From a virus: 24,049 bases of DNA. The notes beneath the pieces are model-generated. The model was given only the letters and a program-made list of their open reading frames with translations. It was not told the DNA's origin and made no database searches. This document shows positions 7,283 to 14,051 of the stretch, one piece after another; position 1 is the stretch's first letter, and each line of letters begins with the position of its first letter. Both the position numbers and the translations under genes were made by a program. The stretch is taken from positions 1 through 24,049 of IMG/VR virus record IMGVR_UViG_3300009034_000208. One strand, written 5' to 3'.

Positions 7283-9112
7283 CTATGGGAGAAGCATTGC
7301 TCTCCAAGCGAAGTCCCAGTTGCTTGCGCCAGGATCGTTTTCAACGTTCACTTTAAAGTGTGTAATGTTGATGTTGTCAACCCAAATCGTGTGTACATTG
7401 TTTGTGGGGTCTTCAGTTCCTAATACCGTGAAGTACTGGGCTGTCGGAGTCACGTCTAAACCATGCGCCACATCAACGTCTGTTGAGCCGTTGGGTATGC
7501 TACTGGTTCCACTGTTTTCTGTTGCGTAGCCCTCATTGAAATGAATGGTGTCGGTTATAGGAGTTTCCGCGAGAAGCATGACAGTTCCGTTGTAAGCATC
7601 GCTAGTTAAAATGTTGCTTGTCACGATGTTGTTGTCACAGTCTGTTCCGATGTACACTTGGTAACGGTCATTATTGGTGATTGTGTTGCCGTCTATCGTA
7701 TTGTCGTCTGCGTCAAACATCAAGGTTACGCCGTCACTGGAGTTTGTGTTGTATAAGTCACTGTCTTGAATGAAGTTGTGGCCTAAAGTGTTGCCGCTTC
7801 CTGAAGCCATGAAGGTTGTTTCGTTTCTACCATCAATGTACACGCCTGAATCCACGCTTTCGCGTATTGTGTTGCCTGTCAACGTGTTGCCCGTTCCAGA
7901 CAGGTAGATTCCGTGACTGTTGCTTTCTTCAATGGTGTTGCCTGTTATCGTGTTGTGCGCTCCGCCCATATAGATTCCGTACCGCGTGTTGGTCTCCAAA
8001 ACGTTTCCTGTGAACGTGTTTTCTTGCGCTGCAGCCCGTTGCGTTGCGTTACAGAAGATGCCGTCAACCAGACAATAGTAAATGAAGTTTTCAGCAATAA
8101 CATTATTGTCAACGTCGTTTAACGTTCCACTGCCGTTCATGTAAATTCCGTAGCCGATTCGTTCTATCCAGTTGTTGATTATGTGAACGTTGTGGACTCG
8201 TTGCATGTAGATTGCGGAGACAGTGCCGTTGTCTGTTCCAACAAAGCGAATGTTAGAAACTACAACGCCTTGATAGTCGCTCGGATGCACGTTCACGCCT
8301 ACTATCTCAACAAGATTAATCGTCCAGTCACTCGTTGTCACTACCGTGCTTTTTCCTTCTCCGAACAGACTAACTTTATCGTTTAATTGAAACGGTGAAT
8401 CTAAAGTGTAATTGTGTCCACCTGCCAAAACTATTTTTCCGCCAACCGTCGACTCGTCTCTTGCACTTTCATAAACCGCCGTCACGTTTGTTCCAGAATA
8501 GTCGATGGCCCCTGTCGTGCCGTTCTTCGCAAAGTAGAAACTGCCTTCTCTAAAGATTGTGTAGCTTGCGCTTTCCGCTTGGCTCCTATCCTCCACGAAC
8601 CCGACGAGAACTCCACTGTCCCACCGTTTAAAATCAAAATTGTGATAATCCTCTAAAGAAGCGGTTGCGCCGCTGTCAATGGTTACAGAGATGCCCGCAG
8701 CCCCGTTAGCTAACACAAGTCTTATCTTATCCTTCAAAGTCACAGCGGCGTTGTAAGTGCCTAACGAGTGAGGAGCCTTCACGTAAATTGTTCCTCCAAT
8801 CGCTGTTTGATTGTTGATTGCAAATTGAATCGCATCATCATCGCTCGTGCCTAAATACTCGCCTGTACTACCAGTAACCATGAACGTACTCATGTTCCGG
8901 CAGGCGTAGTGAGTGCTGTTGTACTCCCACACCACATAGGATGCTTCACTCCATGCTTCCAACGGGTCTTCAAGAGTTTCCGCTTCAATCACTTTAACTA
9001 CATTCGTCAAATGATAGATGGTTATGGATTGGGCTATTAATACGCCTATTGTTATTAAAAGCACTAAACCCCAGACTTTCAGTAGTTTCGGGAATCTTCT
9101 TTTTCCAAACAT
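7283..9112 (-). CDS. Membrane-anchored parallel beta-helix protein
   Basis: With ATG 9112 (one base after the upstream stop) the product is 609 residues; TTG 9136 is an alternative behind weaker signals. Residues 1-10 are basic and 12-34 form one transmembrane helix, giving a signal-anchor topology. Two copies of an entry module follow (SYVVWEYNSTHYA at 58-70 and SYTIFREGSFYFA at 183-195). Residues about 230-520 form a right-handed beta-helix of pectate-lyase type with repeated N-x-I-x-x-N rungs (TGNVLETNTRYGIYMGGA, TGNTIEESNSHGIYL). The C-terminal 70 residues carry DVAHGLDVTP and end FAWRAMLL, a domain shared with the neighbouring 119-aa protein. Sequons are abundant. It probably recognises or displays glycans at a membrane. 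Catalytic pectate-lyase residues are not evident. Confidence 0.78.
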   Translation of the reverse strand: MFGKRRFPKLLKVWGLVLLITIGVLIAQSITIYHLTNVVKVIEAETLEDPLEAWSEASYVVWEYNSTHYACRNMSTFMVTGSTGEYLGTSDDDAIQFAINNQTAIGGTIYVKAPHSLGTYNAAVTLKDKIRLVLANGAAGISVTIDSGATASLEDYHNFDFKRWDSGVLVGFVEDRSQAESASYTIFREGSFYFAKNGTTGAIDYSGTNVTAVYESARDESTVGGKIVLAGGHNYTLDSPFQLNDKVSLFGEGKSTVVTTSDWTINLVEIVGVNVHPSDYQGVVVSNIRFVGTDNGTVSAIYMQRVHNVHIINNWIERIGYGIYMNGSGTLNDVDNNVIAENFIYYCLVDGIFCNATQRAAAQENTFTGNVLETNTRYGIYMGGAHNTITGNTIEESNSHGIYLSGTGNTLTGNTIRESVDSGVYIDGRNETTFMASGSGNTLGHNFIQDSDLYNTNSSDGVTLMFDADDNTIDGNTITNNDRYQVYIGTDCDNNIVTSNILTSDAYNGTVMLLAETPITDTIHFNEGYATENSGTSSIPNGSTDVDVAHGLDVTPTAQYFTVLGTEDPTNNVHTIWVDNINITHFKVNVENDPGASNWDFAWRAMLLP

Positions 9113-9113
9113 T

Positions 9114-9473
9114 TTAAAGAGCCGCCCTCCAACCAACAGTTAACTTACCCACTTTGTTATGGTAAACCGTGATGTTCGTAGCATCAGCGTTGTAACTGCA
9201 AACATAAGGCTGCAAAGCTTTAGGAGTAATTGCAACCCACGCAGGCGTGCCGCCAAGCCCATGCGCGATGGTGCCTCCGCTACTCACGGTTGCTTCGCCA
9301 CCTGATCCACCGCCAGGTGAGCTTCCCGTAACCGTTAAGTCACCAGCGATTGCCAAGTCACCTGCAATGTTCTGCGCTCCCGTGTCAGTTTGGCTCATCA
9401 TATCAGTTCTAAACTGGTTCAGTCGCGTATGCGTTATTTTCTCGCCGTCTGTCCAAGCGTCTGGACGTGCCAT
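9114..9473 (-). CDS. 119-aa fibre-like protein with AHGL domain
   Basis: ATG at 9473 follows AGGTGA with 9-base spacing. Residues 1-30 (DAWTDGEKITHTRLNQFRTD) resemble the anchoring ends of phage tail fibres (W-T-x-G-E-x-I ... R-L-N). Then come two near-identical strand turns (NIAGDLAIAGDLTVTG), a glycine-rich linker (GGGSGGE), and a C-terminal domain with TIAHGLGGTPAWVAIT and a final VGWRAAL. The last domain matches the C-terminus of the membrane-anchored beta-helix protein downstream. It is likely a small fibre or adaptor on the virion. The function is inferred from domain style. Confidence 0.68.
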   Translation of the reverse strand: MARPDAWTDGEKITHTRLNQFRTDMMSQTDTGAQNIAGDLAIAGDLTVTGSSPGGGSGGEATVSSGGTIAHGLGGTPAWVAITPKALQPYVCSYNADATNITVYHNKVGKLTVGWRAAL

Positions 9474-9562
9474 ACAATTTCACCTTTTTATTCTAAACGA
9501 TAGAACCGTCAATTTTTTTTAAGGATAGAAAAATCTCAGTGTCTACGCTTTCTATGCGCTTT

Positions 9563-9588
9563 ATCGCATGCATGCATATGCATGCGAT
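9563..9588 (-). terminator. Perfect 11-bp hairpin just after the beta-helix gene
   Basis: An inverted repeat with 11-bp arms (ATCGCATGCAT / ATGCATGCGAT) and a 4-base loop begins one base after the stop of the beta-helix gene at 9590. Flanking GCG/CGC could extend it beyond a small internal loop. It occupies part of the 116-bp gap before the next gene. It may act as a transcription terminator or an mRNA-stabilising or processing structure. No T-tract follows on the minus strand, so a classical intrinsic terminator is not certain. Confidence 0.5.
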
Positions 9589-9589
9589 T

Positions 9590-11221
9590 TTACGCACCTA
9601 ACACATAGTCAATAATCAGTCGCACATACTCGCCTGCGCCTCCACTTCCATCTTGATAGAAGGTTATAGTGTCACCAGCAGTGAAGTCGCTTTTAGCAAG
9701 TGTTAACGCTACACGCTTCCAAATGTTTCCTGTCCCCGATGACACGCTTGTTACATAGTAGTTTCGATCTGCAGCTCCATCTCTGCCATAGCCAACTTCT
9801 ATATTTGTGTCGTTAGCTACGGCGGTTTCGTAAAGCAGTGTTGCACGGGCAATAAACACTTCTTCAGTGAAGGTGGCGACTCCCTTGGTGGTTGCGCCGT
9901 TAATTTGAACGGCATCGCTTACTACCCGTCCATCATAGGTGTTGTGGGTTCCTACGAAAGCGTGAGAGGCTGTGCCGTTGCCAGCGCAACGGTTGTTACT
10001 GTAACTGTTATAGTCAGTGCTGTCTAACTCTCTGATGCCATAATCTTGATCGTAGCAAACGTTACCGGTAATACTATTGTGTAGGGTCAACGCTCCTTCA
10101 AGATGAATGCCTGAACCTGTACCGTCCTGTCCGTTTTTGATGCATGTGTTCCCTGAAACAGCGTTATATTGTGCGCCTCCCAACAGTTTGATGCCGTGAA
10201 CAGCGTTGTTCGTACAGACGTTTCCAGCTACAGTGTTATAGTGTGTAAGGTGGTCTCCAGTTCCTATTGACGTGCCAAGCATGATTCCGTCGCCTGTGCA
10301 TCCAGCAACGAAATTGCCGACAATCGCGTTGTAATGCGCTTTATGACGCAATTCAATGCCTGATGTGTTTCCTCCATACTCGATGACATTGCCCGTTATC
10401 GTGTTATACCAAGGGTCAGTGTCACCTATACCATCAATTTGAATGCTAGCGGCTTCCGTGTCGTCATCTGCTTTAAACCAGTTACCTCCAACCGTGCAGT
10501 AACTCGCTCCGTACAAGGCGAGAGTATCATTCACGAAGTGATTGTTCCGAATGATACAGCCCGTAGCAGCATTGTAGAATGCTATTCCTCGGTCAGCATT
10601 GTTATCAAAGTAGTTGTTTATCACCTTCGTTCTCGCACCGTTCACCAATATGCCATCGCTTGACCCTGCGGAGCCACAATCTGTGATGCGACAGTTTGCC
10701 ACAAGATTGTCGCTGCTACCAATGTCCAAACGAATGTTGTGTCTGTCTCCAGACGTGATGTGCATATTAATGATTGAACTGAATGTGGTAGTGTCAAACT
10801 CTATGTTACTGTAATTACCCGCGTTGTTCGCTCGGTTGCCATCCAAAACACCGCCTACCATCTCAATCATGGTTTTATTCGTCGCATGAAATATATTGCA
10901 GAAACTTGAGTCTGTTGCTGTAATCTTACCATCCAGTTCAAAGATTGTGTAAGATGGCAAATTGAGAGTACTACCAGTTACGAAGTTCCCTTTCAACAAC
11001 ACTTTTTCTTTCCAAGTTCTACCACTCGTTAAAGCATCCAAAGCCGCTTGAATCACCGTCGCCGCGTCTGTTCCACTATATTCTGTTCCACTAGCAACAT
11101 TACATTCCGCACGGTAAGTGCTTCCATCCTTCCAAACCGTGTAGCTTGAGGGAATGCTCTCGCTTAACCGTCGCATGCGTGTTAAACTGTTAATTCGTTC
11201 GCCAACCGTCCAAGCCAACAT
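9590..11221 (-). CDS. Parallel beta-helix spike/fibre protein
   Basis: The 543-residue product starts at ATG 11221, overlapping the upstream stop region (TAAATG). Residues 1-20 (LAWTVGERINSLTRMRRL) form a short anchor like that of the 119-aa fibre protein. The entry module SYTVWKDGSTYRA (26-38) and DAATVIQAALDAL (52-64) leads into a right-handed beta-helix (about 90-420) with rungs such as NCRITDCGSAGSSDGILV and ITGNVIEYGGNTSGIEL. The C-terminal 100 residues form a separate beta domain (VATFTEEVFIARATLLYET, DTITFYQDG) likely to cap or trimerise the helix. No signal peptide or membrane helix is present, unlike the protein at 7283-9112. It fits a virion spike or receptor-binding protein. Enzyme activity against polysaccharide is possible but unproven. 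Confidence 0.8.
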   Translation of the reverse strand: MLAWTVGERINSLTRMRRLSESIPSSYTVWKDGSTYRAECNVASGTEYSGTDAATVIQAALDALTSGRTWKEKVLLKGNFVTGSTLNLPSYTIFELDGKITATDSSFCNIFHATNKTMIEMVGGVLDGNRANNAGNYSNIEFDTTTFSSIINMHITSGDRHNIRLDIGSSDNLVANCRITDCGSAGSSDGILVNGARTKVINNYFDNNADRGIAFYNAATGCIIRNNHFVNDTLALYGASYCTVGGNWFKADDDTEAASIQIDGIGDTDPWYNTITGNVIEYGGNTSGIELRHKAHYNAIVGNFVAGCTGDGIMLGTSIGTGDHLTHYNTVAGNVCTNNAVHGIKLLGGAQYNAVSGNTCIKNGQDGTGSGIHLEGALTLHNSITGNVCYDQDYGIRELDSTDYNSYSNNRCAGNGTASHAFVGTHNTYDGRVVSDAVQINGATTKGVATFTEEVFIARATLLYETAVANDTNIEVGYGRDGAADRNYYVTSVSSGTGNIWKRVALTLAKSDFTAGDTITFYQDGSGGAGEYVRLIIDYVLGA

Positions 11222-11455
11222 TTACACCCTTTTCAATTTAGCTTTAACATCATCAAACAACCATGTGTACACTCCGACACGGAAGAAACGTTCAGCGTCG
11301 TCAGCGACAACTTCAACAGTTCTATCGCCAACACACATCTCAGCGGACCCACCAATCTTCTTCAACGCTGGAAGAACCTTGTTGTCCCAGTCGCAGATGT
11401 AAACGTCACAACGACAATAGCCTGCGCGTGCAAAACCCACATGCGCTCTTTCCAT
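11222..11455 (-). CDS. 77-aa unknown virion-module protein
   Basis: ATG at 11455 follows AGGAGA with good spacing, 15 bases after the upstream gene. The 77-residue product contains a Cys cluster (GYCRCDVYICDW, residues 13-24), a fourth Cys (EMCVGD) and an alternating strand-helix pattern (RTVEVVADDAERFFRVGVYTW). The overall look is a small alpha/beta fold. The stop is contiguous with the next ATG (TAAATG). No family is recognised. Position between a connector-like gene and a spike suggests a head-tail joining or spike-attachment role, which is an inference only. Confidence 0.65.
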   Translation of the reverse strand: MERAHVGFARAGYCRCDVYICDWDNKVLPALKKIGGSAEMCVGDRTVEVVADDAERFFRVGVYTWLFDDVKAKLKRV

Positions 11456-11470
11456 TCTAAATTCTCCTGT

Positions 11471-11851
11471 TTAATATTCTATGCCCGAAGTGTCTTCTCC
11501 AACAGCGAAGTCAACGGTTTTCAACCTCTTCGCTATCTTCTCCACTGCCAACATGATAGTTGGGTTAGCCAGCAACTCAACCGACGACACGCTCATTGGA
11601 CCTAGCCCTGCGGTTTCGCGGGTTTGAAAGAACTCGTGGTAAATTGTTCTTGCAAGATGGAATACTCCGCCCCGCTGTTTGCTTGTTAGCGTCACAGTTT
11701 TTGATCCTGCTAATCCTGTCATGTTTGTGATTGCTTCTGCACCGTAAAGGTTCAACGTGTCTATGGCTAAGTCAATCACGTACTCCATGTTCGTGGTTGA
11801 GTCTGTGATGTTCATCACGTCTATGAAATTCTGCGCGGTTACACTTGCCAT
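11471..11851 (-). CDS. Putative head-tail connector protein
   Basis: The 126-residue product has the build of gp6/gp15-type adaptor proteins: a helical N-terminal half (AQNFIDVMNI, MEYVIDLAIDTLNLYG) followed by a helix pair (GGVFHLARTIYHEFF) and a C-terminal helix (AVEKIAKRLKTV). Adaptors bind the portal ring and bridge to the neck. The start is ATG 11851, three bases after the stop of a 41-aa gene. Gene order, downstream of the capsid genes and upstream of the tail genes, fits. Homology is not proven by eye. Confidence 0.55.
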   Translation of the reverse strand: MASVTAQNFIDVMNITDSTTNMEYVIDLAIDTLNLYGAEAITNMTGLAGSKTVTLTSKQRGGVFHLARTIYHEFFQTRETAGLGPMSVSSVELLANPTIMLAVEKIAKRLKTVDFAVGEDTSGIEY

Positions 11852-11853
11852 TT

Positions 11854-11979
11854 CTAATCAGCCATCCATTCGAGAAAATGTTTTAAATATTGAATGTTAT
11901 ACAAGATTTTTCGGAAGTCCAAAATAACCTCTGGTTCATGATTTATTATCCAATAGTAAAGAATGGTGAATGGTTTCAT
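11854..11979 (-). CDS. 41-aa small unknown protein
   Basis: ATG at 11979 follows AAAGGTGAAAAA, a good ribosome binding site, and the stop TAG lies three bases before the next ATG, so the gene fits tightly into the array. The 41-residue product is hydrophobic and aromatic (MKPFTILYYWIINHEPEVI ... YLKHFLEWMAD), probably two amphipathic helices. Tiny open reading frames just before connector genes are frequent in tailed viruses. No function is recognised. Confidence 0.55.
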   Translation of the reverse strand: MKPFTILYYWIINHEPEVILDFRKILYNIQYLKHFLEWMAD

Positions 11980-12049
11980 TTTTTCACCTTTTTTCGGCGA
12001 GTTAACAACGTTTTTCTTGCATGAACTTTCTTTCTGCGGTGACTCACAA

Positions 12050-12892
12050 CTATGTCCCCACAGTCACGACTCCACCATTATTCCATAAAGTGCTTGTTCC
12101 ATCTGCGGGGTCAGCAACAGGCATGTTAGGAGCTTTAATGACACCAACATTTTTAATTTCCTTATTTGCGAGCATGGTGATGTCGCCAGCACGAGGAACG
12201 TCAACCCTTCCATTAATAAAATCTAAGCAAACTCTCTGAGCCGTATCATAACTCTTAAGATACAAATGAGAAATATTAGTAACATGCGTCTGAATATAAC
12301 CCGCAGGAATAAACTGCATACCTTCCGCCTTAGAAATAAACGCTATATACGCTTGATACCATCTATAACTATCATGCCCTAAATAACCTCTACGAGTAAC
12401 AGTCGGTCTAATTCCCCCGCTGTTATGTGCGCTAAAAGCAAAAGTGTGCCAGCCATCAGCAAAATCAACTGCGCCCGTGAAGCCTCTTGAGCCGTCTTTT
12501 AGAACAGCGTTAGGATAACCAGCGTCGGCAAGCTGGCGGGCAACACCGTCAACAGGCACATATTGAGTATGATCGTCATCCGCTAACCCCGTCACTGAAC
12601 CGTGATCTATGTCTCCGCTTGCCGTTGGCGTGTGATGTTGATTAGCCGTCACGTTAGTCAGTTGGTCATGGTTAGTTATGCCTCTTGCTCCACTGCCCCC
12701 CGCCTTCACAACGATGGACTTGCGAGTTCTCTCAACGATTTCTTCAACATGCAAACTGTCAACCGTGTCCGCGTCCAAACCGCTGCCTTCGCCTTGAGGC
12801 AACAGTTCCAACAGCCTTCTCGCTTCCGCTTCCAACTTCTTAGCAGTATGCAACGCAATGAGAAGTTTGCTACGTTCAACTTCCTGAGCCAT
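12050..12892 (-). CDS. Fibre/collar-like virion protein
   Basis: The 280-residue product begins with a helix (residues 1-32, SKLLIALHTAKKLEAEARRL) and then carries motifs common in phage fibres and collars: LDADTVDSLH (39-48), NHDQLTNVTANQHH (74-87) and DHGSVTGLADDDHTQYV (96-112). The C-terminal half (140-280) is beta-rich with WHTFAFSAHNSGG and a TLWNNGGVV end. The initial helix may bind a virion partner and the rest project outward. It starts two bases after the preceding stop. The ligand is unknown. Confidence 0.7.
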   Translation of the reverse strand: MAQEVERSKLLIALHTAKKLEAEARRLLELLPQGEGSGLDADTVDSLHVEEIVERTRKSIVVKAGGSGARGITNHDQLTNVTANQHHTPTASGDIDHGSVTGLADDDHTQYVPVDGVARQLADAGYPNAVLKDGSRGFTGAVDFADGWHTFAFSAHNSGGIRPTVTRRGYLGHDSYRWYQAYIAFISKAEGMQFIPAGYIQTHVTNISHLYLKSYDTAQRVCLDFINGRVDVPRAGDITMLANKEIKNVGVIKAPNMPVADPADGTSTLWNNGGVVTVGT

Positions 12893-12893
12893 G

Positions 12894-13346
12894 CTATTCT
12901 TCCCTTAAAAGTTTGGGTGAATTCAGTAATTGAAACAGTTCTGGACTCATCTCACTCAAAAACCAAGTGAAACACCATGACCTTTCCTTCCTTACCTCTG
13001 GCTGCTTCAGGAACTTCACGGTTTCATCACTAATCACCAGCATCGCCGTCATAAGCCAAACAGCGTAGTAACTGTCTTCCTCTGCAATGTAAATGAGGAT
13101 GTCGCGTAAACTGTTGGTTAACTTGAGGAAATTGTGGTCTTTCTCTCCTTTCAACGCTTTCGTTTCAGCTTCTACGCGCTTGATTAAACGCTTGAAAATG
13201 CTGTCAACTAACACCGTTGATGGCTTGGTTAACGGACGTTTCCGCGAGTTTATGAACCTATCGATTTGCGGTAGAACACGGTTGATAGCTTCTTTCACGA
13301 GTTTAAGTTTTATGTCTCGACGTAGTATTTGCATGTTTTTTCTCAT
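12894..13346 (-). CDS. 150-aa helical protein of unknown function
   Basis: The 150-residue product is basic in its N-terminal half (QILRRDIKLKLVKEAI, FINSRKRPLTKPS, FKRLIKRVEAETKALKGE) and more hydrophobic in the C-terminal half (IYIAEEDSYYAVWLMTAMLV). No signal peptide, zinc motif or recognised family is visible. ATG at 13346 lies four bases after the upstream stop; ATG at 13334 is a second option. Its place among small genes between capsid and connector genes suggests a head-completion or DNA-associated role, without direct support. Confidence 0.7.
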   Translation of the reverse strand: MRKNMQILRRDIKLKLVKEAINRVLPQIDRFINSRKRPLTKPSTVLVDSIFKRLIKRVEAETKALKGEKDHNFLKLTNSLRDILIYIAEEDSYYAVWLMTAMLVISDETVKFLKQPEVRKERSWCFTWFLSEMSPELFQLLNSPKLLREE

Positions 13347-13350
13347 CCTG

Positions 13351-13695
13351 CTAAAATGTGGGGTAGTTGGCGAAGAACTCGCAGAAATTCAGCAATGGCT
13401 TCTCCATTCTTCGCCAACGCCCAACAATCTTGTCTAACGCCACGATAATGCTGCATCGTAGCATCGTGAAGTGACCACGCGGGTCGATTCGTAAGGTTCG
13501 CCATTTAGTGTGAACGGTTCCTGACATCGTGAATTTGTGGACACTCCACGGTAGCGTGTACGTAATCCAATGAGGCGGTTCAGTCCATTTGCCATAAAAT
13601 CTACGTCTTGCTCTACAAATAAAGCAGGTAGAATGGAACCTATGAAGGTTACTGGGGCAACCACGAAGTTTGCCTGCGCACCACAGTTTCAGCAT
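13351..13695 (-). CDS. 114-aa basic cysteine-rich protein
   Basis: The ATG at 13695 overlaps the upstream stop (TAATG), and the frame is preferred over an overlapping 76-codon frame because of that coupling. The 114-residue product has C6, C13, C24 and C27 (KLWCAGKLRGC, STCFICRAR) in a zinc-ribbon-like arrangement, then many Trp, Arg and His residues (RFYGKWTEPPHWITYTL, HTKWRTLRIDPRGHF). The basic, aromatic composition suggests nucleic-acid or protein binding. No family is recognised. Confidence 0.65.
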   Translation of the reverse strand: MLKLWCAGKLRGCPSNLHRFHSTCFICRARRRFYGKWTEPPHWITYTLPWSVHKFTMSGTVHTKWRTLRIDPRGHFTMLRCSIIVALDKIVGRWRRMEKPLLNFCEFFANYPTF

Positions 13696-13961
13696 TAAGT
13701 CCGTTTCCTTCTCCGTTTTGTTGGAGCTTTAGTTTCAGTTAGTTTCGAAGCTTCAGTTTCATCATCCATCACTTCTGCTTGTAGTGAAAAACCAGCTCTT
13801 TCCGCTTCCAAATCTACTATCTCTTCTTTAGGCTTCACTGGTTTAACCCCAACCTTCTCGTAAAGGTCAGCTTCAAACATGCTTTCAGGAATCTCAATAA
13901 TGTTGCCTCTAACGTACTTTTCACTACCGAGTTGTAACACACTGCATCCTACAACTTTCAC
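13695..13961 (-). CDS. Small post-capsid protein with apparent 5' frameshift
   Basis: The open frame from GTG 13961 encodes 88 residues: a beta N-terminus (KVVGCSVLQLGSEKYVRG), a charged middle and a very basic end (TKRRRKRT). GTG 13961 has no ribosome binding site. A strong one (GGAGGTGA, 13988-13995) serves ATG 13986-13984 instead, in a different frame that stops after 20 codons. Removing one base from the A6 run at 13970-13975 would join ATG 13986 to this frame, giving a 96-aa protein starting MNETKTVKVKVVGCSV, which reads as a natural strand. So the true gene is probably 13695-13986, with an indel in the genome or the assembly. The role is unknown; its place right after the capsid gene suggests head completion. 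Confidence 0.6.
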   Translation of the reverse strand: MKVVGCSVLQLGSEKYVRGNIIEIPESMFEADLYEKVGVKPVKPKEEIVDLEAERAGFSLQAEVMDDETEASKLTETKAPTKRRRKRT

Positions 13962-13969
13962 TTTGACCG

Positions 13970-13995
13970 TTTTTTGTTTCGTTCATGTCACCTCC
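13970..13995 (-). other. Ribosome binding site, ATG and A6 run marking a probable frameshift
   Basis: On the minus strand GGAGGTGA (13995-13988) is followed by C, ATG (13986-13984) and, after three codons, a homopolymer of six A (13975-13970). The initiation signals are the best in the neighbourhood but lead into a 20-codon dead end, while the long frame is reached by a shift of one base within or near the A run. Confidence 0.6.
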
Positions 13996-14009
13996 GTAAA
14001 TTGGAAAAT

Positions 14010-14049
14010 AAAAAAAAGGGAAGGTTAATGGCGAAAGACCTAATCTTCC
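14010..14049 (-). terminator. Hairpin plus T8 tract after the capsid gene
   Basis: Two bases past the major capsid stop, the minus strand has GGAAG-A-TTA ... TAA-C-CTTCC, able to form a stem with one A-C mismatch, followed by C and eight T (complement of A 14010-14017). T tracts terminate archaeal transcription. A partial terminator here would raise capsid mRNA relative to the genes that follow. Confidence 0.55.
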
Positions 14050-14051
14050 AC

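Noticed and set aside
7800-8200. Repetitive GTGTTGCC/GTGTTG-type sequence that might suggest a CRISPR array
   Set aside because: The repeats are degenerate, spaced by coding rungs (N-T-I / G-N) of the beta-helix protein, and do not form identical repeats with unique spacers.
7283-11221. Possible diversity-generating retroelement acting on the spikes
   Set aside because: No reverse transcriptase gene and no template/variable repeat pair with A-directed differences was seen in the window.
13434-13664. 76-codon minus-strand frame overlapping the 114-aa cysteine protein
   Set aside because: It has no coupled start or ribosome binding site. The 114-aa frame begins exactly at the upstream stop (TAATG) and has a plausible zinc-type Cys arrangement.
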